Source: Virgibacillus sp. SK37
Lineage (GTDB): Bacteria > Bacillota > Bacilli > Bacillales > Amphibacillaceae
Direction: 5' to 3'
Length of the DNA: 64,000 nucleotides
Assembly: GCF_000725285.1 (NCBI RefSeq)
Contig: NZ_CP007161.1
Location: forward strand, 3,696,213 to 3,760,212
The notes beneath the pieces are model-generated. The model searched no databases. It was given only the letters and a program-made list of their open reading frames with translations, and was not told the DNA's origin. Positions 54,028 to 63,132 of the stretch are shown piece after piece (the stretch's first letter is position 1; each line of letters starts with the position of its first letter). The translations under genes were made by a program, and so were the position numbers.

Positions 54028-55320
54028 ATGATGGAACGATTTAATTCATTTATGGAACGTTACTTTATGCCAGTTGCCGGAAAATTGGCTGAGCAGCGAC
54101 ATTTAAAGGCAATAAGAGACGGCATTATTGCAATAATGCCGTTGCTGATTATTGGTAGTATCTTTCTTATTATATCTTCACCGCCTGTGCCTTCTTGGGC
54201 GGAATACATGAAACCTTATGCTCCGACACTAAATATTCCTGTCAATGCGACATTTGGACTTTTGGGTTTAATAGCCGTTTTCTCCATAGCTTATAATCTT
54301 GCGAAAAGTTACGGAATGGATGGACTATCAGCAGGGGTGCTGAGTATAGCTGCCTTTTTTGTTGCTACCCCTATGACAGAAGAGGGTAACATTCCGCTTA
54401 ATTTAATGGGAAGTGAAGGCTTATTTATAGCAATTGTATTAGCTATATTCACGGTAGAAATATACCGCCTTTTTGAACGAAAGAACATTATTATCCGTAT
54501 GCCAGACGGCGTCCCTCCCTCTGTGTGGAGAGCATTTACAGCACTAATACCGGGTGCAGTAATTGTTTTTATTGTATGGGGTGTGGATGTCATTTTAAAA
54601 ACTTCACTAGATTTATCGCTCCACGGAGTAGTTGCGGCACTTCTAAGAGAACCCTTACAAATGGTTGGAGGAAGTTTCTGGGGTGCAATGGTTGCTATCA
54701 TTCTTATTCATTTACTGTGGTCGTTTGGTATTCACGGAATTTCAGTTGTTGCCAGTATCATGGCTCCAATCTGGTATAGTCTAACAGATCAAAATGTTGC
54801 AGCACATCAAGCGGGAGAGGCATTGCCTCACGTAGTAGGGCAACCATTTATGGCGATTTGGTGGGCTGTGGGTGGATCAGGCATGGCCTTAGCTTTAACC
54901 ATATTATTCGTTTGGCGTGCACGTTCGAAGCATTTAAAAGGATTAGGCAGGGGTTCTATATGGGCTAGTATGTTTAATATTAGTGAGCCGGTTATTTTTG
55001 GAGCACCCGTGGTAATGAATCCTCTGCTTGTTATTCCGTTTATATTGGCACCACTAGCAGTTGGTATGATTACTTATTTCTCCATGACACTTGGTTTAGT
55101 TGGAAAACCTTATGTCATTGTACCATGGACGACTCCTCCACCATTCTCAGGAATATTAACCACTGGTGACTGGCGTGGCGGAGTATTAATGATGCTCAAT
55201 ATCTTTGTAGCAATGGCAATATATTATCCGTTTTTCCGTTTGTATGATAAGCAATTACTGGCAGAAGAAAGTGAAACAAAAAAAGATGAGGCTTCCGAGA
55301 AGATGATGAAAGCGAAATAA
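54028..55320 (+). CDS. chbC: PTS lactose/cellobiose-family IIC permease
   Basis: The 430-residue membrane protein has about 10 hydrophobic segments and the IIC-Lac signatures NISEPVIFGAPVVMNPLL and WTTPPPFSG. It is the channel part of the disaccharide PTS. The ATG pair at 54028 has AAAGGAG upstream, 15 bp after the IIB gene. C-terminal tail is charged (ESETKKDEASEK). The ligand is probably diacetylchitobiose or a related amino-sugar dimer in view of chbG. Confidence 0.92.
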   Translation: MMERFNSFMERYFMPVAGKLAEQRHLKAIRDGIIAIMPLLIIGSIFLIISSPPVPSWAEYMKPYAPTLNIPVNATFGLLGLIAVFSIAYNLAKSYGMDGLSAGVLSIAAFFVATPMTEEGNIPLNLMGSEGLFIAIVLAIFTVEIYRLFERKNIIIRMPDGVPPSVWRAFTALIPGAVIVFIVWGVDVILKTSLDLSLHGVVAALLREPLQMVGGSFWGAMVAIILIHLLWSFGIHGISVVASIMAPIWYSLTDQNVAAHQAGEALPHVVGQPFMAIWWAVGGSGMALALTILFVWRARSKHLKGLGRGSIWASMFNISEPVIFGAPVVMNPLLVIPFILAPLAVGMITYFSMTLGLVGKPYVIVPWTTPPPFSGILTTGDWRGGVLMMLNIFVAMAIYYPFFRLYDKQLLAEESETKKDEASEKMMKAK

Positions 55321-55335
55321 AGTAGGTGACTCTAT

Positions 55336-56082
55336 ATGGATCTTAAACAACGTCGATTAATTATAAATGCAGATGACTTTGGATTAAGCCCTGGCGTAAC
55401 TGCTGGGATTCTATATGCCCATCAATATGGCCTGGTTTCCAGCACGACTGCCATGGTTAATACAAGTTTTTCAAAGGATTGTCTGCAGGAAGCCAAACAC
55501 TATTCTTATTTAGGAATTGGTTTGCATTTTGTTTTAGATGCAGGCCAACCTCTTTCTCCTTCAGTACCTAGCTTAACGGATAATAAAAATAATTTTCTTA
55601 AAGGCAAGGACTTAGTTGAAAATGCAAAAGGAACTGACATTAAAGAAGAGTTAAAAAGACAACTAGAACTTCTCCTTTCCTGGGGGATAGATGTGACACA
55701 TATTGATAGTCACCATCATATGCATCTGCATATTCCCGGTGCGCTAGAGATAGTGTATGAGGTAGCTCATGATTATAAATTACCTGTAAGAGTCTTTACT
55801 AATACTACAGTAACAGCAACAGCACCGAGGACAGATTATTTCCATTTTAATTTTTATGGTGAAAATAATTTAACAGAAGAATACTTGATAAACATGATTA
55901 CCAATCTAGATCAAGGTACCTCTGAAATAATGTGCCATCCAGGCTTTTTAGATACCTGGTTAACCAAGACAAGCAGTTATCAACAAATGAGAATGAAAGA
56001 GGTAGAAATCTTAGTAAGCAACAGAATTAGAAAATGTCTAGACGAGCAAAACGTACAACTCGTGCACTATGGAGGGATATAA
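55336..56082 (+). CDS. chbG: ChbG/YdjC-type carbohydrate deacetylase
   Basis: The 248-residue enzyme has D13-D14 in INADDFG, H64 in GLHFVLD and the H126-H128 cluster in HIDSHHHMH, which bind the metal. ChbG removes one acetyl group from phosphorylated diacetylchitobiose, producing the form that the regulator and GH4 enzyme can use. Its presence distinguishes this operon from a cellobiose operon. It lies 15 bp after IIC and directly abuts the IIA gene (stop 56082, next ATG 56083). Confidence 0.9.
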   Translation: MDLKQRRLIINADDFGLSPGVTAGILYAHQYGLVSSTTAMVNTSFSKDCLQEAKHYSYLGIGLHFVLDAGQPLSPSVPSLTDNKNNFLKGKDLVENAKGTDIKEELKRQLELLLSWGIDVTHIDSHHHMHLHIPGALEIVYEVAHDYKLPVRVFTNTTVTATAPRTDYFHFNFYGENNLTEEYLINMITNLDQGTSEIMCHPGFLDTWLTKTSSYQQMRMKEVEILVSNRIRKCLDEQNVQLVHYGGI

Positions 56083-56451
56083 ATGAACGTTGATAACTTT
56101 TCCATGTCGATTATAATGCATGCTGGGAATGCCAAAGTTTATTTACATAAAGCCTTAGCTGATGCCAGGAATGGTAAATTTGAGGGGACAGATGAAAAAA
56201 TTAAACTTGCATCGGATGAATTACTAGCGGCTCATAAAATTCAAACCAAGTTCTTGCAACAAGATTCAAATGGTGAATTAAAGAATCTACAAGTATTGTT
56301 AATGCATGCGCAGGATCATCTAATGACGGTAATCTCTGAAAAAGATCTTATTAAAGAAATGATTGAGATGTATAAAAGGCAAATAGAAACGGAACAAAAG
56401 ATGGAGCGATTATCAAAGGTAATAGAGAGGTTAGAAATGAAGAAAAATTAA
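56083..56451 (+). CDS. chbA: PTS lactose/cellobiose-family IIA subunit
   Basis: The 122-residue helical protein has the IIA-Lac active site H75 and its companion D78 (LLMHAQDHLMT). It takes phosphate from HPr and gives it to IIB. It starts immediately after chbG, with its RBS (GGAGGG) in the chbG end. It is the last PTS gene; NamZ follows after 34 bp. Confidence 0.92.
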   Translation: MNVDNFSMSIIMHAGNAKVYLHKALADARNGKFEGTDEKIKLASDELLAAHKIQTKFLQQDSNGELKNLQVLLMHAQDHLMTVISEKDLIKEMIEMYKRQIETEQKMERLSKVIERLEMKKN

Positions 56452-56485
56452 GGTAAAGGCTGACAAAATTTTGTGAGGTGTAGTT

Positions 56486-58318
56486 ATGAAATTTGGTAAA
56501 CTTACTTTTATATTCCTGACTATATTGGGATTAGTGCTATATAGTAATGGGACTGAGACTGAAGCAACGGAAAAAGGCAAGAAAGTCACTCCAGGTATTG
56601 AAACCTTTTTAGATAAACACGTTGATTGGATTAAGGGTAAGAAAGTCGGTTTAATAACAAACCCCACCGGGGTCGATACTAACCTTAAAAGTGATATTGA
56701 TCTATTATTTGAGCATCCTGACGTAAATTTAACAGCTTTATTTGGGCCAGAGCATGGAATAAGAGGGGACCAGGAAGCAGGAAAATATATTGAATCATAT
56801 GTTGATGAAAAAACTGGTTTACCTGTATATAGCTTATATGGTCCTACCTGGAAACCTACAAAGGATATGGTAAAAGATGTTGATGTACTCCTGTTTGACA
56901 TACAAGATATTGGATCGAATGTATACACATATATTTATACGTTAGGTTTCGCCATGGAAGCAGCAGCTGAATTTGACAAAGAACTAATCGTGCTAGATCG
57001 GCCAAACCCTATAGGTGGAGAAAAAGTTGAAGGGCCACTTCGTTCGAAAGATACGGTTAGTTTTATGGGAAGATTTTTGCTACCAGTAAGACACGGAATG
57101 ACTGTAGGGGAATTAGCTACCATGTGGAATCACGAATATAGCATGGGAGTGAATTTGAAGGTTTCCAAAATGAAGGGGTGGAAACGAACGATGCATTACG
57201 AAGATACTGGCCTGCCTTGGGTCCAACCTTCACCAAACATACCAACAAAGGAGTCTGCTTATTTATATACTGGAACAGAATTGTTAGATGATACTACCCT
57301 TTCCGTTGGATTAGGTACAACAAAACCCTTTGAGTTAGTAGGCGCTCCCTGGTTGGATGGCGAAGCTTTAGCTCAAGAAATGAAAAAAAGAAATATTGAT
57401 GGTGTTACCTTCCGACCAGCCTATTATACTCCTATGTTTGGTAAGTATAGCGGAAAAAGAGTTGGAGGTGTTCAGGTTCATATAAAAGAACCTACAAAAA
57501 TAAATTTAGTAGAATTAGGGCTAAATTTAGTTGATGCTATGAGAGATCAAAACCCGGATAAATTTGAAATGACGTCAAGTTATGCAAATCTAATTGGTGA
57601 TCCAGAAGTACCTACTATGATAAAAAATGATGAACCTGTTAATAAAATAATAGATTCTTGGCAATCCGAGCTAGATAGGTGGGTAACAGAAGTTCGCAAC
57701 CAATACCTTCTTTATGCTCCATTCCCAAAAAAGACAGGTCCTTATAAGGAGAGAAGTTATTTAGGGATATTACCGTTAGATATATCAATTACCCCTGGAA
57801 AAAGTGTTGATTTAAAAGTACAGGGATTTGATAAAGAGGGGAAGAAACTTGAAATTTCCCCATCTTCCATTGACTGGGAGGTTACAAACAATATTGGAAA
57901 AATAGAAGATGGAATCTTTCAGCCTACAATGGAAGGTAAAGGGGAAGTTATAGCATCCTATAAAAATCTTACAGCGAGTCGTGATGTAACTGTCTCCGTA
58001 CCATATATAGAAAATATTCGGTATGGTGTTCATTCAGACTCAACAAGAGTCGTGCTCGACCTAAACAATGACATCAGCGATTATTCCATTGAGGAGGAAA
58101 ATGGCAAGCTATTTATAAAAATTCCTTACGCTAAAGTTGGAGGGGACTTAGATAGGGAAGGTGGTATAGTTCAAATAGATAAAAGCCCTATCGTCTCAAG
58201 TATTAACTATTATGTGAAAAATGAATCGTTTATTGCTGAATTAGATTTGAAGAAAGAAGGAGTTAAATACAATACCCCAGAATTTTCTTCGAGATTAGTA
58301 GTTGATTTGGCTCATTAA
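56486..58318 (+). CDS. namZ: Secreted NamZ-type exo-N-acetylmuramidase with AMIN-like C-terminus
   Basis: The 610-residue protein has a signal peptide (about 1-25), a DUF1343/NamZ catalytic domain (about 35-415: LITNPTGVD, ALFGPEHGIRGD, DRPNPIGG, PSPNIPT), then a beta-rich linker (about 425-505) and an AMIN-like domain (about 508-610: NIRYGVHSDSTRVVLDL, ending SSRLVVDLAH). NamZ enzymes cleave MurNAc from the non-reducing end of peptidoglycan fragments; AMIN domains bind the wall. The C-terminal extension is longer than in YbbC. It is last in the PTS operon, with GAGGTG before the ATG, so the PTS may import its products. Confidence 0.85.
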   Translation: MKFGKLTFIFLTILGLVLYSNGTETEATEKGKKVTPGIETFLDKHVDWIKGKKVGLITNPTGVDTNLKSDIDLLFEHPDVNLTALFGPEHGIRGDQEAGKYIESYVDEKTGLPVYSLYGPTWKPTKDMVKDVDVLLFDIQDIGSNVYTYIYTLGFAMEAAAEFDKELIVLDRPNPIGGEKVEGPLRSKDTVSFMGRFLLPVRHGMTVGELATMWNHEYSMGVNLKVSKMKGWKRTMHYEDTGLPWVQPSPNIPTKESAYLYTGTELLDDTTLSVGLGTTKPFELVGAPWLDGEALAQEMKKRNIDGVTFRPAYYTPMFGKYSGKRVGGVQVHIKEPTKINLVELGLNLVDAMRDQNPDKFEMTSSYANLIGDPEVPTMIKNDEPVNKIIDSWQSELDRWVTEVRNQYLLYAPFPKKTGPYKERSYLGILPLDISITPGKSVDLKVQGFDKEGKKLEISPSSIDWEVTNNIGKIEDGIFQPTMEGKGEVIASYKNLTASRDVTVSVPYIENIRYGVHSDSTRVVLDLNNDISDYSIEEENGKLFIKIPYAKVGGDLDREGGIVQIDKSPIVSSINYYVKNESFIAELDLKKEGVKYNTPEFSSRLVVDLAH

Positions 58319-58445
58319 AACCTTTTTAAGTTAAAATAGGATCAAAAATTACTAAGTTAAAAAATACTCAAAGCCTAAAATAATGACCCAGGACTTTTAC
58401 AGGATCGCTATTGATTCTTTTGTACTATTTTTCCCGAACTTATAG

Positions 58446-58476
58446 AAGACCGTTCATGTTATGGGAGCGGTCTTTT
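58446..58476 (+). terminator. Terminator of the PTS-namZ operon
   Basis: AAGACCG-TC pairs with GA-CGGTCTT, then TTTT; nearly identical to the bet terminator at 30305-30337. The rest of the gap 58319-58674 holds nothing recognised. Confidence 0.85.
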
Positions 58477-58674
58477 ATATTTCTTTGAAAGGGGTAATAA
58501 GGTAAGCCTTTATTTTAACTTTTAATTATCGTCAACTGCATTCACTGATAATATATATGTTCATACCTAATTTTAATATAAGTAAGAGGAGACCAGTCCT
58601 CTGGTCTCTTACTTCATCACTTTTTCATAGTAATGCCTTTTACACAATACCGTTAAACTCAAGCACTCTTTTAA

Positions 58675-59055
58675 TTAATTTAATTCCCCTATTTCTGTTT
58701 TGATTTCTTCTATACGCTTTTTCCCCCAATCATACATCATTTCCACAATTGGAAGTAATGTCATTCCCAACTCAGTCATTGAGTATTCCACTTTAGGCGG
58801 AACTTCTGGATAAACCTCTCGATGGACAATGCCGTCTTCCACCAATTCCTTTAATTGATTCGTTAAAATTTTGTGGGATATTTTAGGGAATAATCTTTGC
58901 AATTCACTAAAGCGGTGCGGACCTTCAACACCTAAATGCCACAGAATTACCACTTTCCACTTTCCACTGATAATCGATAAAGTGAGTTCTTTTTCACAGT
59001 TGTAATCACCATTTATTATCTTTGCTTTAATTTCATCTCTAAGTGTATCCGACAT
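58675..59055 (-). CDS. HxlR-family redox/electrophile-type regulator
   Basis: The 126-residue winged-helix protein has C20 in the N-terminal YNCEKELTL motif, the position of the sensing cysteine in YodB/CatR/HypR relatives, then [12 protein letters not shown] and a wing (VEYSMTELG). I choose ATG 59055, with GGAGG 8 nt upstream, over ATG 59076. It is divergent from the DJ-1/PfpI gene and probably controls it in response to oxidants or reactive carbonyls. Confidence 0.88.
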   Translation of the reverse strand: MSDTLRDEIKAKIINGDYNCEKELTLSIISGKWKVVILWHLGVEGPHRFSELQRLFPKISHKILTNQLKELVEDGIVHREVYPEVPPKVEYSMTELGMTLLPIVEMMYDWGKKRIEEIKTEIGELN

Positions 59056-59077
59056 ATCTTCCGCCTCCACTTTCAAT

Positions 59078-59103
59078 GGTTACTTTAAGGTTACTCTATT
59101 ACT
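59078..59103. promoter_or_regulatory. Candidate HxlR operator repeats
   Basis: GGTTACT occurs at 59078-59084 and 59089-59095 (11-bp phase), with a further TTACT at 59099-59103, between the divergent hxlR-type and DJ-1 genes. Confidence 0.4.
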
Positions 59104-59190
59104 AAAAAGTGCATTCTTCTCAGACTTACTAACAGGTTGTAATATAAATATGTGAGTTAAAGATAATCTATTTTAGGAGGAACAACAATT

Positions 59191-59709
59191 ATGAGTAAAC
59201 AAGCACTATTAATTATACCACCAGAAAGATTTAATGAAGATGAATTATTCAAACCGAGAGAGGCACTTGAAAATGCAGGAATAGAAGTAACAATTGCAAG
59301 CACAAAAACTGGCGAAATTATCGGCGACTTTGAAGGTAAGGCCATTTCTGAAAAGGTCTTTTCCGATACTACAGCAAGCGACTTTGACGTTATTTCTGTC
59401 ATTGGCGGATCTGGAACAAATGATCATCTTTGGGAAAACAATGGATTGTCCACCTATTTAAAGAAAGCATATAAAGATAATGTTCTAGTTACTGGAATTT
59501 GTGCTGGTGCAGTTACTGTTGTGAAAACCGGGTTACTTGAAGGTAGAGAGGCAACTTGCTACCCTGTTGATGTACAAAAAGACCAACTAAAAGAAAATAA
59601 TGTAAAATATGTCGAGAAACATGTTATTGCCCATAGTGACATTATCACAGGTGACGGCCCAGATGGCGCCGAGGAATTTGGAAAAGCATTAGTTAATGCA
59701 ATAAACTAA
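59191..59709 (+). CDS. DJ-1/PfpI family protein
   Basis: The 172-residue protein has the nucleophile elbow with C104 (TGICAGAV) of DJ-1/PfpI chaperone-glyoxalase-like proteins, and E17 near the N-terminus where the conserved glutamate lies. Such proteins protect from methylglyoxal or oxidative damage, or act as amidases. TAGGAGG lies before the ATG. The divergent HxlR-type regulator with a sensing cysteine fits a stress-defence role. Confidence 0.87.
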   Translation: MSKQALLIIPPERFNEDELFKPREALENAGIEVTIASTKTGEIIGDFEGKAISEKVFSDTTASDFDVISVIGGSGTNDHLWENNGLSTYLKKAYKDNVLVTGICAGAVTVVKTGLLEGREATCYPVDVQKDQLKENNVKYVEKHVIAHSDIITGDGPDGAEEFGKALVNAIN

Positions 59710-59725
59710 CTTATTAGATGATAGA

Positions 59726-59754
59726 AGCCTTTGGTGTATACTGGAGGCTCTTTC
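59726..59754 (+). terminator. Weak terminator after the DJ-1 gene
   Basis: AGCCT (59726-59730) with AGGCT (59745-59749), then TTT. Confidence 0.5.
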
Positions 59755-59923
59755 AATGTTTAGTCTTCTCTTACTCTTTATTTTATATTAGTAAAAACTT
59801 ATCTAACCATTTATTTTCAAGCACAATTTCAACCCTTTGTTTTACCACTATTTGTGACACCTAAACAAAATCCATCATCTTATACTTCTAGTCTCTTAGG
59901 TTAAATTCAATCAATTAATTTGA

Positions 59924-60107
59924 GTGCCTGTCACTTCCCGTATTACATCATACGTACACTGTCTTTCAACAGGCTTTCAATCTTTCTCCCGGAATCGATT
60001 CCGTCAGTTCATTCACAGCGTAGGCAATATCATTTTTCTGCAATTTCATTTCCATATCGAGCGGCAAAACAACCTGATTCATGTTTTAATCTTTAAACAG
60101 AGGGAGA
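59924..60107 (-). mobile_element. IS1182-family remnant (internally deleted)
   Basis: On the minus strand an ATG near 60082 reads NQVVLPLDMEMKLQKNDIAY and on through AVNELTESIPGE, the N-terminus of IS1182-type transposases, then ends at a TGA. It is joined after a few bases to a 3' end with the terminal sequence GTGCCTGTCACTTCCCG (59924-59940). More than 400 codons are missing, so this is a dead, MITE-like copy. No other gene is visible in 59755-60178. Confidence 0.7.
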
Positions 60108-60178
60108 CCTCCTCAAAATTGGGTTGTGGTGACTTTAATTTCAGCAGAAGGTTTCCCTATTTTCTTGGCTAAAATATC

Positions 60179-60224
60179 AAAAGAACGGATCCGAAGGAGA
60201 TTTACTCAGGACCCGTTCTTTTTT
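60179..60224. terminator. Bidirectional terminator downstream of the secreted protein gene
   Basis: AAAAGAACGG (60179-60188) and CCGTTCTTTT (60213-60222) with internal TCC/GGA pairing; T- and A-runs on both sides. Confidence 0.8.
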
Positions 60225-60273
60225 AGTTTACTGGGGTTTTGTCCCAGCTATATAACGGCAATTGCAAATCCCG

Positions 60274-62235
60274 TTATGGCAATTGAATTTTAGAAGTTAA
60301 TACATTATTTCCTGAACCTAAACGCAAACGAATATTTGCTTCTTCTGCTGTAATTGAAGGATTGATACGCATGTTGACTTGTGTTGATACAACACCTTCA
60401 CTGTTTGCTTTCAAAGTGCCAACATTTCCATAACCATAACTTGTCGGCCATGAACCATCTTCATTTTGAATTTGCGATATGCTCATTCCACCATCCAAAT
60501 ACACCTGAATTTGTGCATTAGTTATGGTTGCTCCCAATGTGAGTCCCTTAATTTCTACTTGAACAGGAAACGCTTCACCGTTTGCAGGTAATGTCTCTGG
60601 TAATAAGAGTTTGTAATTACCATTTTCAATTACTTGTGTAAGCTCTTCTGATGGGGGTTCTTCTTCGGTAGGAGGTTCTACAATTGTAGAACCTTCACCA
60701 ATTACCACAGCTTTGGTCACTACATTGTCTCCACTACTGTTTTTTACACGAATAGATCCTTCTGTTGCAGACGTAGAATTATTTAATCTCATCGTTACTG
60801 TTTTTTTAGCAACACCTTCACTGTTCGCAGTTAAAGAACCAATATCAAAATAGCCATAATTAGATGGCCATGAGCCATCATCGTTCTGTACTTGTGATAT
60901 AGATGTACCACCATCTAAATACACCTGTATACGATAGCCATTTACAGTAGTATTTGGCGTTAAACCTTCTGCTTTAAAATTTACTTCAAAAGCTTCACCA
61001 CTATTAGGCAAAATATCTGGTGTTATTACTGAATGATGAAGTGGTGGAAGGGGATCGACATCTGAACCATATGACCCATCAGCAAAAGTTGACTCATCAT
61101 ACCATAAATAACCCGGGTTTGGTTGACGCCAAGGTTCTCCTAAAATTTCTGTAGATTTTAATGGATGTTCCATCTCAAGTCTCGGCGTTAGACTATCTAG
61201 TTTAATAGACGTTTCAGCAAAAGAATCATAATTTTCATCATGTGCTAACCAATCAATAATATTTATTAGCAACTCACCATTGTCATGCGCAATAAATCCA
61301 TCATATGTTGTTTTTACTCTACCTGTCTCTTCATTACGATATTTAGGTGTTGCATCTTCAACAGGCGATGAATCTCCAATAAATGCAGACTTCCCTAATT
61401 CCTTTTTACCAATTGCAACAAATGGTCCTTCTTCTATACCGCCACCAGCATATACACCTTGATCTACGGAAGGTGACCATTTATTTTCTGATTCTGTTAA
61501 CCCTTCAGGTAAATACACAATTCCCTTTGCCATATTCGGATTAGTAATAGCTAAAGTTGAACCAGCATGAATTGAAACCTCATTTACTCCTTCGGTAATA
61601 CCAAATGAATCTGTTGTAGATACAACATGATTAGCAACCGTATTATTAATTGCGTTATAACGGAACTCCACACCAAATTCATCGCTTAACCAAGTTGAAC
61701 TTTTAACTCCAGTAAGAGCGCTTGCCTCAGCAGATGACATACCCTTTGTCGGATTTTCATAAGCTCCACGACGCCAACCATTCATAATTTCGTTAGAATC
61801 CCAACGATTTAAGTTGCGATCAGCGTTATAATGGTCTGCGATAAAGAAGACTCCATTACCTTGTTCTGCATAAGTTGCAATCGCTTCTTGTTCCGATACA
61901 GTGAATGGAATGTTTGCTTCAGGAATAACAAACACATCATAATTATTTAAATCATTAAGTGTTAATGGATCATCACTACGAAATTCTTCTACAGTATAAC
62001 CTTCTGCAACAAGAGTATCAGCAAAATCAGAAAATGCTCCATCAATTACCCAGTCGGATTGCCCGGTTGTTTGTCCATGGCTATTATCAAATAATACCTT
62101 ATAGCCATTTGATTGTTCCGGGTTTAAAATCGGTGCTGGATCTTGTGCATTTTCAGCACTAGTTGTATCAATAGAGATAATCGTAACCATGAACATACAT
62201 AAAATAGATAATAAAATAAATTTATCCTTCCTCAT
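60274..62235 (-). CDS. Secreted DUF4350-like protein with two C-terminal repeats
   Basis: The 653-residue protein has a signal peptide (about 1-27) and a domain starting YKVLFDNSHGQTTGQSD, with a class I glutamine-amidotransferase-like alternation (YDVFVIPEANIPFTVSEQE, GNGVFFIADHYNADRN), about 45-340. Two homologous beta-rich repeats near the C-terminus share QVYLDGG.SISQ.QN.DGSWP.YGY, separated by a Pro/Glu linker. The function is unknown; the neighbouring phosphonate transporter genes on the same strand, 83 bp upstream, suggest a role in extracellular phosphorus scavenging. Confidence 0.72.
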   Translation of the reverse strand: MRKDKFILLSILCMFMVTIISIDTTSAENAQDPAPILNPEQSNGYKVLFDNSHGQTTGQSDWVIDGAFSDFADTLVAEGYTVEEFRSDDPLTLNDLNNYDVFVIPEANIPFTVSEQEAIATYAEQGNGVFFIADHYNADRNLNRWDSNEIMNGWRRGAYENPTKGMSSAEASALTGVKSSTWLSDEFGVEFRYNAINNTVANHVVSTTDSFGITEGVNEVSIHAGSTLAITNPNMAKGIVYLPEGLTESENKWSPSVDQGVYAGGGIEEGPFVAIGKKELGKSAFIGDSSPVEDATPKYRNEETGRVKTTYDGFIAHDNGELLINIIDWLAHDENYDSFAETSIKLDSLTPRLEMEHPLKSTEILGEPWRQPNPGYLWYDESTFADGSYGSDVDPLPPLHHSVITPDILPNSGEAFEVNFKAEGLTPNTTVNGYRIQVYLDGGTSISQVQNDDGSWPSNYGYFDIGSLTANSEGVAKKTVTMRLNNSTSATEGSIRVKNSSGDNVVTKAVVIGEGSTIVEPPTEEEPPSEELTQVIENGNYKLLLPETLPANGEAFPVQVEIKGLTLGATITNAQIQVYLDGGMSISQIQNEDGSWPTSYGYGNVGTLKANSEGVVSTQVNMRINPSITAEEANIRLRLGSGNNVLTSKIQLP

Positions 62236-62318
62236 GATGAACCTCCATTATTTCTTAAATTTTATTCTTCCCTTAAACAGCAGCGACTAGTAGACTATTA
62301 GTTTAATAGAGAAATTTG

Positions 62319-63122
62319 TCACCCCCTTACTAACTTTGTTCGTAATTTGTTGGATATATATTCAACGATTAAAATAAGCATAACTAGACCAATTAAAATC
62401 GAACCCACCTCTGACCAACGATATGAATTCATTGCAAAAATAAGTGGCGCTCCAATACCGCCAGCTCCGACTAAACCAAGAACAGCTGCATCACGCAGAT
62501 TCATATCAAATCGATAAATAATAATTGATAGAAATAAAGCTGAAAGCTGTGGAAGTATACCAAAGCGAATTTTTTCCATAACCGTACATCCAAGGGATTC
62601 CATCGATTCAAGAATCGATGTATCCAAGTCTTCTATAACGTCTACATACAATTTAGCTAACATTCCTATACTTGTTAAAGACATTGTTAATACACCTGCA
62701 AACGGTCCCGGACCAGTTACGCGTATAAACATTAGTCCATAAACAATGGCAGGAATCGTCCGGATAAAAACCAGCAATAAACGAACAATACTGGCAACTG
62801 GCTTTGGTACAATATTTGAAGCAGACACAAAGGCAAGTGGAATAGCCAGAATTGCCCCTACTATGGTGCCTAAGAAGGCTATTGCCATTGTTTCAATGAG
62901 TAAATAAGGTACTCCATTACTAAAATTAAATAGCAATTCTACATCTGGTTGAACCAGACCTAATAAGATGTTTTTTGCTATTGTAAGACCATTTGTTGCT
63001 AATTGGTCGAATTGGATGGCAGACATCGACCAACCAAAAAGGATAATCAAGATCAATCCTGTGATTATTTGCGAGAAGCGACGATTTGGTTCTAGATGAT
63101 ATTGTTTATCTATAGCATTCAT
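62319..63122 (-). CDS. phnE: Phosphonate-type ABC transporter permease PhnE (second copy)
   Basis: The 267-residue membrane protein has six hydrophobic segments and the permease EAA-like loop DAAVLGLVGAGGIGAPLIFA characteristic of PhnE. It lies 10 bp downstream of another phnE, as in many Bacillales phosphonate/phosphite loci that encode two permeases. With PhnC and an unseen PhnD it would import phosphonates or related P compounds. Confidence 0.9.
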   Translation of the reverse strand: MNAIDKQYHLEPNRRFSQIITGLILIILFGWSMSAIQFDQLATNGLTIAKNILLGLVQPDVELLFNFSNGVPYLLIETMAIAFLGTIVGAILAIPLAFVSASNIVPKPVASIVRLLLVFIRTIPAIVYGLMFIRVTGPGPFAGVLTMSLTSIGMLAKLYVDVIEDLDTSILESMESLGCTVMEKIRFGILPQLSALFLSIIIYRFDMNLRDAAVLGLVGAGGIGAPLIFAMNSYRWSEVGSILIGLVMLILIVEYISNKLRTKLVRG

Positions 63123-63132
63123 TTGTAATCTC

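Noticed and set aside
59924-60172. 82-codon plus-strand ORF
   Set aside because: It runs antisense to the IS1182 transposase start and has no RBS.
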